Below are positions 1 to 5,951 of a stretch of DNA of 8,676 bases, piece by piece. The stretch is from NCBI GenBank assembly GCA_031550915.1, contig JAVBOF010000009.1:1-8676 (forward strand), given 5' to 3'. Positions within the stretch are counted from its first letter, which is position 1, and each line of letters opens with the position of its first letter. The notes beneath the pieces were generated by a model. The model ran no database searches, was not told the origin of the DNA, and saw only the letters and a program-made list of their open reading frames with translations. Position numbers and translations under genes: made by a program. The DNA comes from JAVBOF01 sp031550915 (GTDB taxonomy: Bacteria; Bacillota; Clostridia; Christensenellales; MGBC116941).

Positions 1-163
1 TGGATTTGATAAAAACTTATATGGAATGTTTTCTGAATTATTCTTTATAGAAAAGATACGTGACGAGATCACCTTTGGTAACGCGGACGAGTTGGCGTTA
101 CAGATCAAAAAAGACGAAGACAATGTTAAAAAGTTACTTCAAAACGAGGATATTGGTTTTTGA
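1..163 (+). CDS. ribF: RibF C-terminus: riboflavin kinase / FAD synthetase (5' truncated by window)
   Basis: Reading from base 2, an open frame of 53 codons ends at TGA 161-163. It begins with GFDKNLYG and continues through FFIEKIRDEITFGNADELALQI to a short charged tail. This pattern (FD-x-x-LYG, then IR-x-E-x-x-F, then EL-x-x-QI-x-x-D) is typical of the C-terminal end of the riboflavin kinase domain of bifunctional RibF, which phosphorylates riboflavin to FMN and adenylylates FMN to FAD in the cytosol. Its position just upstream of rpsO matches the common Firmicutes order truB-ribF-rpsO-pnp. The N-terminal FAD synthetase domain and the kinase active site lie outside the window, so activity cannot be judged. 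No terminator is visible between the stop and the rpsO promoter. Read-through from ribF into rpsO is therefore possible. Confidence 0.88.
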   Translation, partial: GFDKNLYGMFSELFFIEKIRDEITFGNADELALQIKKDEDNVKKLLQNEDIGF

Positions 164-176
164 TACAAATAATAGC

Positions 177-205
177 TTTACATTCCAAATCCTATATGGT
201 AAAAT
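177..205 (+). promoter_or_regulatory. Sigma-A-type promoter for rpsO
   Basis: The -35 box is TTTACA at 177-182 and the -10 box is TAAAAT at 200-205, with a 17-nt spacer. A TG at 197-198 one base before the -10 box makes it an extended -10 promoter. Transcription would start near 211-213, giving a leader of about 88 nt before the rpsO start. The promoter lies in the gap after the ribF stop. Confidence 0.75.
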
Positions 206-210
206 TCATT

Positions 211-298
211 GTTATCAAGAGACCGTATGCGAGGATAAGCGACTCTCCGACGCCGTTCTTTGCTTAACGGGTTAATAAAAAAAGGAGGCTTATTTCCA
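211..298 (+). promoter_or_regulatory. rpsO mRNA leader, candidate S15 autoregulatory RNA
   Basis: This predicted 5' untranslated region carries several complementary segments. TTATC 212-216 can pair with GATAA 234-238. CCGTT 253-257 can pair with AACGG 266-270 to form a local hairpin. Alternatively CCGT 223-226 can pair with ACGG 267-270 while AAGC 237-240 pairs with GCTT 262-265. The alternatives exclude each other. S15 leaders in many bacteria bind S15 through a three-way junction or pseudoknot that mimics 16S rRNA and blocks translation. The position and competing pairings fit such an element, but I cannot assign it to a named structural class. Confidence 0.4.
281..288 (+). promoter_or_regulatory. 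Ribosome binding site of rpsO
   Basis: AAAGGAGG ends 10 nt before the ATG at 299. It fixes that ATG as the start rather than an in-frame start at 260, which would add 13 residues unlike any S15 N-terminus. Confidence 0.85.
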
Positions 299-562
299 AT
301 GGATAAGGAAAAAAAGGTTGGCATAATTACGACTTATGCAAGGCATGAAGGTGATACTGGTTCCCCTGAGGTCCAGATCGCTTTACTGACAGAAAGAATT
401 AATCACCTAAACGATCATCTGAAGATCCATAAAAAGGATCATCATTCAAGAAGAGGACTTTTGAAGATGGTCGGGCAGCGAAGGGGATTGCTTAATTATC
501 TTAGAGATAAGGATATCGAGCGCTATAGGGCGATCATTGCCAGCTTGAAGCTAAGGAAATAA
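299..562 (+). CDS. rpsO: 30S ribosomal protein S15
   Basis: The 87-residue product matches bacterial S15 over its whole length (family usual length 88-89). S15 binds the central domain of 16S rRNA early in 30S assembly and contributes to bridges with the 50S subunit. Diagnostic blocks are HEGDTGSPEVQIALLTERI (residues 16-34) and HKKDHHSRRGLLKMVGQRR (44-62). By alignment with the E. coli protein, the 16S-contacting residues His41, Asp48 and Ser51 correspond to His40, Asp47 and Ser50 here, all kept. The four-helix layout and basic C-terminus (LKLRK) are intact. The gene has its own promoter and a structured leader that may allow autoregulation, and it lies 81 nt upstream of pnp, the conserved partner. 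Confidence 0.97.
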   Translation: MDKEKKVGIITTYARHEGDTGSPEVQIALLTERINHLNDHLKIHKKDHHSRRGLLKMVGQRRGLLNYLRDKDIERYRAIIASLKLRK

Positions 563-575
563 ATAATAAGTTTTT

Positions 576-610
576 TGTTGCTTATGTGCTTTGCATGTAG
601 GCAACATTTT
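576..610 (+). terminator. rpsO-pnp intergenic hairpin (attenuator or processing site)
   Basis: Arms 576-589 and 593-606 pair along all 14 positions (three G-U wobbles) around a TTT loop, followed by TTTT at 607-610. A T6 run (571-576) precedes the stem and its last base is the first stem base. The short U-tract and lack of a GC-rich base suggest a partial terminator or an RNA-processing or stability hairpin rather than a complete stop. No convincing separate promoter for pnp is visible, so pnp probably depends on read-through. In E. coli the same interval holds a terminator and RNase III sites that control PNPase; similar use here is inference. Confidence 0.7.
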
Positions 611-643
611 ATAACAAAAGTTTGATCCATTAAGGAGGATTAC

Positions 644-2740
644 ATGCAAAAGACATTTGAAATGGAACTGGCTGGCAGGACCCTAAAGGTTGTAACAGGG
701 AAACTGGCTGAACAGGCATCGGGTTCTTGTTTGATAAGCTGCGGTGACACAACGTTGCTTGTATGCGCCACTGCATCCGAAAAGCCGCGTGACGGCATAG
801 ATTTTTTCCCTTTAAGCGTCGATTTTGAAGAAAAGATGTATAGCGTTGGAAAGATTCCCGGCGGTTTTATCAAGCGCGAAGGAAGACCTTCCGAAAAAGC
901 TATTTTAACATCCCGGTTGATCGACAGGCCTATCCGCCCTCTGTTTCCTAAAGGCTACAGAAACGATGTACAAGTCGTTGCGCAGGTACTTTCCACAGAC
1001 CCGGAGATCCCGCCAGATATTTATGGCATGATAGGATCTTCTATTGCGCTATCAATATCGGACATACCGTTCATGGGGCCGACAGGTTCAGTGACCGTTG
1101 GCTTAATGGACGGAAATTTTATATTGAATCCTACTGCTACGCAGTGTGAAGAAGGCATGATGCACCTCGTGGTTTCCGGCACCAAAGACGCGGTTATGAT
1201 GGTTGAAGCTTCCGCCAAAGAAGTAAGCGAAGAAACCATGCTCGAGGCTATCATCTATGGTCATGAAGAAATCAAGAAAATCGTAAAATTCGTTGAAGAT
1301 ATAGCCGCGGAATTAGGTAAACCTAAGCACGATTTTATTGCAATGCTTCCGGACGAGGAACTTAAATCAAAGGTTCGCGAGTACGCTATGGATAAAGTTG
1401 TTTGGAGCGTCGACACGTTTGACAGGGAAGAAAGGCAAAAACGTACAAGCCAGATAGAAAAAGAGGTTCAGGAGCATTTTGCCGAAGAATATCCAAACGG
1501 AGCAAAGGATATCGATGCGATCATGTATGACCTTTCGAAGGAAGTTGTACGTGAGAAGATAATTTTTAAGGGAGTTCGTCCTGACGGCAGAAATCTGACG
1601 GAGGTCCGTCCTATTTGGTGCGAAGTCGGCCTGCTGCCAAGAACGCACGGCTCTGCCATATTTACGCGTGGACAGACGCAGGTATTGACAATTACTACAC
1701 TTGGAGCCATGGGCGAAGTGCAGATTCTTGATGGTATCAGCCCTGAGACCTTTAAGCGTTATATGCATCAATATAATATGCCGCCGTACAGCACAGGCGA
1801 AGCTAAAATGATGCGTAGCCCCGGTCGTAGGGAAATTGGGCATGGAGCGCTTGCCGGAAAGGCATTAGAACCAATGATCCCTTCCGAAGAGGAATTCCCT
1901 TATGCGTTGCGGCTTGTTTCGGAGGTTGTCAGTTCAAACGGTTCAACATCCCAGGCTAGTGTTTGTGCCAGCACTCTTTCGTTGATGGATGCGGGCGTAC
2001 CGCTGAAAAAGCCGGTTGCCGGTGTTGCAATGGGATTGATACAAGACCCTTCAACCCATGAAATTGCCGTTATGACTGATATCCAGGGGCTTGAAGATTT
2101 TTATGGGGATATGGACTTTAAAGTCGCCGGCACAAAAGACGGAATCACGGCAATTCAAATGGACATAAAGATAAAAGGCATAGATCGTACTATATTGAAC
2201 AAAGCATTGGAACAGGCGCTTGCAGGAAGGCTTCATATTCTTGGCAAAATGATGGAGACCTTGACAGCGCCGCGCGAAACACTTTCGAAGTTTGCGCCTA
2301 GGATTATCCGCTTTACAATAGATCCCGAAAAGATACGTGAGGTTATTGGACCGGGCGGAAAGATGATCAATAAAATAATTTCCGAAACCGGTGTGAAGAT
2401 CGATATCGAGGATGACGGGCGTGTTTTCCTTGCCTCACCAGATGACGATGCTATTAAAAAGGCCAGGAGCATGATCGAAGCCATTACTAAGGAAATCGAA
2501 GTCGGCGAAGTATATAACGGAAAAGTAGTCCGTATAATGACTTTTGGCGCGTTTGTAGAGCTTTTGCCCGGCAAGGATGGATTGGTGCATATTTCCAAAC
2601 TTTCTAACCAACGTGTAGAAAAAGTGGAAGATGTTGTTAACATCGGAGACGAAATACTAGTCCGCGTAACCGAGATTGATAAGCAGGGAAGGATAAACCT
2701 TGTACATAAGGGTGTTAATCCCGAAGACCTGAATACATAA
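644..2740 (+). CDS. pnp: Polyribonucleotide nucleotidyltransferase (PNPase)
   Basis: The 698-residue protein is a full-length PNPase, the trimeric cytosolic enzyme that degrades RNA 3' to 5' with phosphate, releasing nucleoside diphosphates. Domains in order: a first RNase PH domain (about 10-140, containing KREGRPSEKAILTSRLIDRP), an alpha-helical linker domain (about 150-230), the catalytic second RNase PH domain (about 310-530), a KH domain with the GPGG loop at 569-572, and an S1 domain from about 620 (VGEVYNGKVVRIMTFGAFVE) to 690. The catalytic block DIQGLEDFYGDMDFKVAGT keeps Asp485, Asp491 and Lys493, equivalent to E. coli Asp486, Asp492 and Lys494. The start has AAGGAGG at 632-638, 5 nt before the ATG. 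It follows rpsO after a strong hairpin and is closed by an intrinsic terminator. Nothing is truncated. Confidence 0.98.
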   Translation: MQKTFEMELAGRTLKVVTGKLAEQASGSCLISCGDTTLLVCATASEKPRDGIDFFPLSVDFEEKMYSVGKIPGGFIKREGRPSEKAILTSRLIDRPIRPLFPKGYRNDVQVVAQVLSTDPEIPPDIYGMIGSSIALSISDIPFMGPTGSVTVGLMDGNFILNPTATQCEEGMMHLVVSGTKDAVMMVEASAKEVSEETMLEAIIYGHEEIKKIVKFVEDIAAELGKPKHDFIAMLPDEELKSKVREYAMDKVVWSVDTFDREERQKRTSQIEKEVQEHFAEEYPNGAKDIDAIMYDLSKEVVREKIIFKGVRPDGRNLTEVRPIWCEVGLLPRTHGSAIFTRGQTQVLTITTLGAMGEVQILDGISPETFKRYMHQYNMPPYSTGEAKMMRSPGRREIGHGALAGKALEPMIPSEEEFPYALRLVSEVVSSNGSTSQASVCASTLSLMDAGVPLKKPVAGVAMGLIQDPSTHEIAVMTDIQGLEDFYGDMDFKVAGTKDGITAIQMDIKIKGIDRTILNKALEQALAGRLHILGKMMETLTAPRETLSKFAPRIIRFTIDPEKIREVIGPGGKMINKIISETGVKIDIEDDGRVFLASPDDDAIKKARSMIEAITKEIEVGEVYNGKVVRIMTFGAFVELLPGKDGLVHISKLSNQRVEKVEDVVNIGDEILVRVTEIDKQGRINLVHKGVNPEDLNT

Positions 2741-2757
2741 GCTTCAGTAAAATATAC

Positions 2758-2788
2758 AAAAGCAGTCTATAAACGGGCTGCTTTTTTG
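2758..2788 (+). terminator. Rho-independent terminator after pnp
   Basis: The stem AGCAGTC (2761-2767) pairs with GGCTGCT (2776-2782), with one G-U pair, and can extend by a further wobble at 2768/2775 to leave a six-base loop. A T6 run at 2782-2787 follows, and AAA at 2758-2760 can pair with it. It begins 17 nt after the pnp stop and separates the rpsO-pnp unit from the genes that follow. Confidence 0.88.
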
Positions 2789-2840
2789 GTTCCATCATGC
2801 ATTAGTCTCCATCGAAAAGAATATGCTAATACTACGATTT

Positions 2841-2844
2841 GGAG
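2841..2844 (+). promoter_or_regulatory. Ribosome binding site choosing the TTG start of the ylxY-like gene
   Basis: GGAG lies 8 nt before TTG 2853. The ATG at 2823 has no such site in front of it. The ATG at 2849 is in another frame and stops after four codons. The TTG start also gives a clean N-terminal membrane anchor. Confidence 0.65.
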
Positions 2845-2852
2845 TGATATGC

Positions 2853-3578
2853 TTGAAAGATGAAAAGATCGTTTTTATCCGCTTTACAATAAACCTGATA
2901 ATAATCATAATGGTGGCAGTCGCCTTACTCGTAGCCACGGATTCGCAGCCCGTATTTCGTTCAAAAAACACGAATGCACTGGCTTTGAAATATGATGTTT
3001 ACCCCGGGGATATAAACATTGAGAAACTACTTTCGATTCTTGATAATAAGGACTGCAGGATAACTTTTTTTGTGTCCGGATTATGGGCGGATCAAAACCC
3101 GGACATATGTAAAAGGATCATACAAGAAGGGCATGAGATAGGATGTCTAGGCTATAACGGAGTCTCATACGGCGACATGGATGTAGATGAAACAAGGACA
3201 GATATCGAAAAAGGATATGCCGCTATATTTGAAAACAGCGGGGTAAAGCCAGATTTGCTTTGTCCCCCAAAAGGCGATTATAATGATGATGTACTAAAGT
3301 ATGCATCAAGCCTTGGGCTTAGAGTAATACTTTGGAGTATCGATACTATCGAGCGTGCAGATGAAAGAACGGTTGATGTTGCCCAAAACATTCTAAAGAA
3401 TGCGGAAAATGGTGATATCGTCTATGTGTATTCTTCGAGAGAATCAATAAATGCACTTTCGGGTATTATAGACGGCATTCGAGCAAAAGATATGAATATA
3501 ATGCCGATAAACAGACTTTTACAGATGAAAAGCAAAGCTACAGAGGGCAACCTGAAAGGAGTATTACATGCTTTATAA
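2853..3578 (+). CDS. ylxY: YlxY-type membrane-anchored polysaccharide deacetylase homologue, probably inactive
   Basis: The 241-residue product (TTG start) has a short charged N-terminus, a hydrophobic anchor at about 6-28, and a NodB-type domain from about 42, expected outside the membrane. Its fold landmarks are clear: ALKYDV (43-49), ITFFVSG (70-76), EGHEIG (92-97), CPPKGDYN (137-144), LWSIDT (160-165) and GDIVYVYS (187-194). The catalytic motifs are degraded. TFDDG is KYDVY (46-50), so the metal-binding Asp is Val49. The H-x-x-x-H metal site reads L-G-Y-N-G at 99-103. The Arg of R-x-P-P is Cys137. The His of L-x-H is Tyr193. Only Asp48 remains. Position directly after pnp and before an M16 peptidase matches B. 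subtilis ylxY, a family linked to sporulation. I infer a non-enzymatic glycan-binding or structural role. It could also be a rapidly diverging, little-used gene. An alternative ATG at 2823 would add 10 residues. Confidence 0.85.
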   Translation: MKDEKIVFIRFTINLIIIIMVAVALLVATDSQPVFRSKNTNALALKYDVYPGDINIEKLLSILDNKDCRITFFVSGLWADQNPDICKRIIQEGHEIGCLGYNGVSYGDMDVDETRTDIEKGYAAIFENSGVKPDLLCPPKGDYNDDVLKYASSLGLRVILWSIDTIERADERTVDVAQNILKNAENGDIVYVYSSRESINALSGIIDGIRAKDMNIMPINRLLQMKSKATEGNLKGVLHAL

Positions 3579-4830
3579 CGAAAGACTAACCAATGGTATC
3601 AGATTTGTAGGACAACACCTTCCACATTTTCGCTCGGTTTCAGTAGGTATTTGGATCAAGACAGGCTCGGTTAACGAAACGATCGAAATCAACGGAATAT
3701 CACATTTTATTGAACATATGCTTTTCAAGGGGACAAAAAAAAGATCAGCAAAACAGATCGCTATGGAAATGGACAGTATAGGAGGTCAGATCAATGCGTT
3801 TACTTCAAAGGAATCTACCTGCTATTATGCCAGCGTTATGGACAAGCATCTGCCGGATGCGCTGGAAATGCTTAGCGATATCGTTTTGAATTCTGTTTTG
3901 GATCCGGAGGAGATGGAGAAGGAAAAGGGCGTGATAATGGAAGAGATATCCATGGTTGAGGACAGTCCCGAGGATTTGGTGCATGAGCTGCTTGCAAAAG
4001 CGTTTTTTAAGGACGACCGCTTTGGGATGTCTATTTTGGGGCCAGAGGACAATATCAGATTCTTTACGAGACAAAATCTATTAGATTACATGAGAGAACG
4101 GTATACCAGCGATAATATAATCATATCCATTGCCGGTAATTTCGATAAAGATAATATTCAAAACATGCTTGAGAAATATCTTTGCTGTGTTCCGCAAAAA
4201 GCTGAATCCACTTTAATTAAAAAAACAGAATTTTCTCCCGGAGAAAGAAGCTTACAGTTAAAGAAGAAAGAGACGGAACAAATAAACATATGTCTGGCAA
4301 TGCCTGGTATGGAATACGGAAGCGATGATCTTTACGCGATGATGATAATGAACAATCTTTTTGGGGGCGGGATGTCATCGAGATTGTTCCAGAAGATCCG
4401 TGAAGAAAAGGGAATGGCTTATTCAGTATATTCCTATCCTTCTGCATACAGTAGGGCGGGAATGTTTACGATTTACGCCGGGACCAAACCAAAAAACGCT
4501 TTGGAAGTAATCACAATGCTTATGGAAGAGATTAAGCTGATAAGGAACGGTGGTATAGATAATTCCGAATTCTTACGTTCCAAAGAGCAGTTGAAGGGCA
4601 ATTATATACTTGGCTCAGAAAGCGCAAGCAGCAGGATGATGGCATGCGGCAAATCCATGTCATTATTGGATAAGGTTCAAAGCATTGAAGAAGTTTTGGC
4701 CTTGATCGAAGACGTTAATATAGATCAGGTCAATGCTATTATACCCAATATTTTTAACATTTCTAAGATGAGTGCATCTTTTGTTGGGAATATCAAAGAG
4801 AAAGACTTGGAAGCTGCATTAGAATTGTAA
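3568..4830 (+). CDS. ymxG: M16B zinc peptidase (YmxG/MlpA-like, processing-peptidase family)
   Basis: The 420-residue protein has the length and two-lobed layout of single-chain bacterial M16B peptidases. The inverted zinc motif H-x-x-E-H is at 46-50 (His46, Glu49, His50) within SHFIEHMLFKGT. The distal glutamate ligand is most likely Glu126 in VIMEEISMVED. The second lobe has the conserved GGGMSSRLFQKIREEKG block followed by AYSVYS, which carries the Arg/Tyr pair that closes over substrate in this family. All catalytic residues are present, so it should be an active cytosolic metallopeptidase; the substrate is unknown. In B. subtilis the homologue MlpA has been linked to control of extracellular protease expression. 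The start ATG lies inside the end of the ylxY-like gene (11-nt overlap) with AAAGGAG at 3555-3561, which points to translational coupling. Confidence 0.95.
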   Translation: MLYNERLTNGIRFVGQHLPHFRSVSVGIWIKTGSVNETIEINGISHFIEHMLFKGTKKRSAKQIAMEMDSIGGQINAFTSKESTCYYASVMDKHLPDALEMLSDIVLNSVLDPEEMEKEKGVIMEEISMVEDSPEDLVHELLAKAFFKDDRFGMSILGPEDNIRFFTRQNLLDYMRERYTSDNIIISIAGNFDKDNIQNMLEKYLCCVPQKAESTLIKKTEFSPGERSLQLKKKETEQINICLAMPGMEYGSDDLYAMMIMNNLFGGGMSSRLFQKIREEKGMAYSVYSYPSAYSRAGMFTIYAGTKPKNALEVITMLMEEIKLIRNGGIDNSEFLRSKEQLKGNYILGSESASSRMMACGKSMSLLDKVQSIEEVLALIEDVNIDQVNAIIPNIFNISKMSASFVGNIKEKDLEAALEL

Positions 4831-4839
4831 TATTTTTTT

Positions 4840-4846
4840 GGGGGGA
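4840..4846 (+). promoter_or_regulatory. Unusual G-run ribosome binding site of the dUTPase-like gene
   Basis: GGGGGGA at 4840-4846 ends 4 nt before the ATG at 4851 and is the only Shine-Dalgarno candidate. It directly follows T7 at 4833-4839. The homopolymer pair T7-G6 is unlike the AGGAGG-type sites elsewhere in the window. Confidence 0.6.
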
Positions 4847-4850
4847 TAAA

Positions 4851-5213
4851 ATGGATAAACTGGATGAAATATTTGAGTTGCAAAAACTATTTGATGATCG
4901 TCTCGCGGTCGAAAGGGATTTACTGCACATTAAGCCTGATGAATGGATACAAAAGGAAACACTGGCAATGATATCGGAGCTTGCAGAGCTTTTGGATGAA
5001 GTTAATTTCAAATGGTGGAAGAACCCTAAGCCCATTAATGAACGTGCTATAAAAGAAGAATTGGTGGACATACTCCATTTCTTTATTAGTATGTGTATAA
5101 AAATGGGCATGGACTCTAATGAACTGCATGACATGTATCTCAAAAAAAACAAAGAGAATTTTGACAGGCAAAAGGGGATATCTACAAAAGCGGGCTACGA
5201 GGTAAACCGTTAA
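4851..5213 (+). CDS. All-alpha NTP pyrophosphatase, dUTPase_2/MazG-like
   Basis: The 120-residue, mostly helical protein fits the dimeric all-alpha NTP-PPase superfamily. The magnesium-binding signature E-x-x-E then E-x-x-D is visible: Glu43 and Glu46 in MISELAELLDEV, and Glu70 and Asp73 in KEELVDILHFFISM. The FKWWKN stretch (53-58) and the LHFFIS helix resemble the dimeric dUTPase subgroup (FKyW, LHFxLS), which hydrolyses dUTP or dUDP to dUMP and keeps uracil out of DNA. A broader MazG-type house-cleaning role cannot be excluded, since the protein is shorter than typical dimeric dUTPases and the specificity residues are not certain. It begins 20 nt after the M16 gene, so it is probably cotranscribed with it. 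The C-terminal tail (KENFDRQKG...GYEVNR) is typical of the family. Confidence 0.82.
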   Translation: MDKLDEIFELQKLFDDRLAVERDLLHIKPDEWIQKETLAMISELAELLDEVNFKWWKNPKPINERAIKEELVDILHFFISMCIKMGMDSNELHDMYLKKNKENFDRQKGISTKAGYEVNR

Positions 5214-5276
5214 TCAGCTAATAATTTATGACATCCTTGAGACAATATAAATAAGAATATCGAAAGATTAGGTTAT

Positions 5277-5284
5277 GGGAGGAG
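5277..5284 (+). promoter_or_regulatory. Ribosome binding site choosing the TTG start of tepA
   Basis: GGGAGGAG ends 7 nt before TTG 5292. The ATG at 5275 is out of frame, and no in-frame ATG or GTG sits at a suitable distance, so TTG is the start. Confidence 0.8.
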
Positions 5285-5291
5285 CAAATTA

Positions 5292-5951
5292 TTGTCTCAA
5301 GAGCAATTGGAAAATATTGTTGAGCTTGGCAGCGAAAAGATACCGGATTCTGTCAGCGATATCCATTGTGTCACGATCATCGGGCAGATCGAAGGCCATA
5401 TAATACTGCCGCAGCAAAATAAGACCACAAAATATGAGCATATAATGCCACAGCTTGTCGCGATAGAGCAAAATCCTTCTATCAAAGGGTTTTTGCTTCT
5501 GATGAATACTGTCGGTGGCGATGTAGAGGCTGGTATGGCGCTTGCCGAGCTTGTAGCAGGTATGTCGAAGCCATCCGTTTCACTCGTATTGGGTGGGGGT
5601 CATAGTATTGGCGTACCTCTGGCAGTAAGCTGTGATTATTCTTATATTTCGCCCACGGCGACCATGACGGTCCATCCCATACGAATGAGCGGAATGATTG
5701 TTGGTATCCAGCAAACTTTCGAATACTTTGATAGGATGCAAAAAAGGGTAGTAAGGTTCATTTGTAACCATTCGGCAATAGGCGAAGAAAAACTTAATGA
5801 GCTTATGCTTAAAACTGGGGACCTTTCAAATGACATAGGTTCGGTTCTCGTAGGAGCAGAAACCGTAGATTGCGGCTTGATAAACAGCGTCGGAGGGTTG
5901 GAAGACGCACTTAGAAAGCTTAAAGAACTTGTTGAGGAGAAAGAGAAGTAA
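5292..5951 (+). CDS. tepA: ClpP-like serine protease TepA (YmfB family)
   Basis: The 219-residue product belongs to the ClpP/crotonase fold and matches TepA throughout. Visible elements: the oxyanion glycines in LLMNTVGGDVEAGMALAE (Gly75-Gly76), the nucleophile Ser105 in LGGGHSIGVPLAVS, His128 in ATMTVHPIRMSG, and a probable third member, Asp181, in LSNDIGSVL. No signal peptide or membrane segment is seen, so it is cytosolic. In B. subtilis this protein was first described as enhancing protein translocation, and later as a ClpP-like protease that helps degrade small acid-soluble spore proteins during outgrowth. The second role fits the spore-associated neighbours. The gene starts 78 nt after the dUTPase-like gene at a TTG with a strong ribosome binding site. 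Its stop TAA shares one base with the ATG of the next gene, so translation of the two is probably coupled. Confidence 0.94.
   Translation: MSQEQLENIVELGSEKIPDSVSDIHCVTIIGQIEGHIILPQQNKTTKYEHIMPQLVAIEQNPSIKGFLLLMNTVGGDVEAGMALAELVAGMSKPSVSLVLGGGHSIGVPLAVSCDYSYISPTATMTVHPIRMSGMIVGIQQTFEYFDRMQKRVVRFICNHSAIGEEKLNELMLKTGDLSNDIGSVLVGAETVDCGLINSVGGLEDALRKLKELVEEKEK

Noticed and set aside
60..275. Open frame of 71 codons with a GTG start across the ribF end and rpsO leader
   Set aside because: It overlaps the recognisable ribF C-terminus in another frame, has no ribosome binding site, and runs through the rpsO promoter and leader.
260..298. N-terminal extension of rpsO by 13 codons
   Set aside because: S15 proteins start at the equivalent of ATG 299, which has an AAAGGAGG site; the extension covers leader structure and the Shine-Dalgarno itself.
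1367..1843. 158-codon open frame antisense to pnp
   Set aside because: It lies wholly within the conserved pnp coding region, has no recognisable product, and its composition is that expected of a shadow frame.
3916..3923. GAGAAGGA, a 7 of 8 match to the SpoIIIE recognition sequence GAGAAGGG
   Set aside because: A single near-match in a purine-rich coding stretch (Glu/Lys codons) is expected by chance; polarity needs whole-chromosome statistics.
5214..5291. Promoter or terminator in the gap before tepA
   Set aside because: TTGAGA at 5237-5242 has no -10 box at proper spacing, TATAAA at 5246-5251 has no -35 partner, and there is no hairpin with a U-tract.
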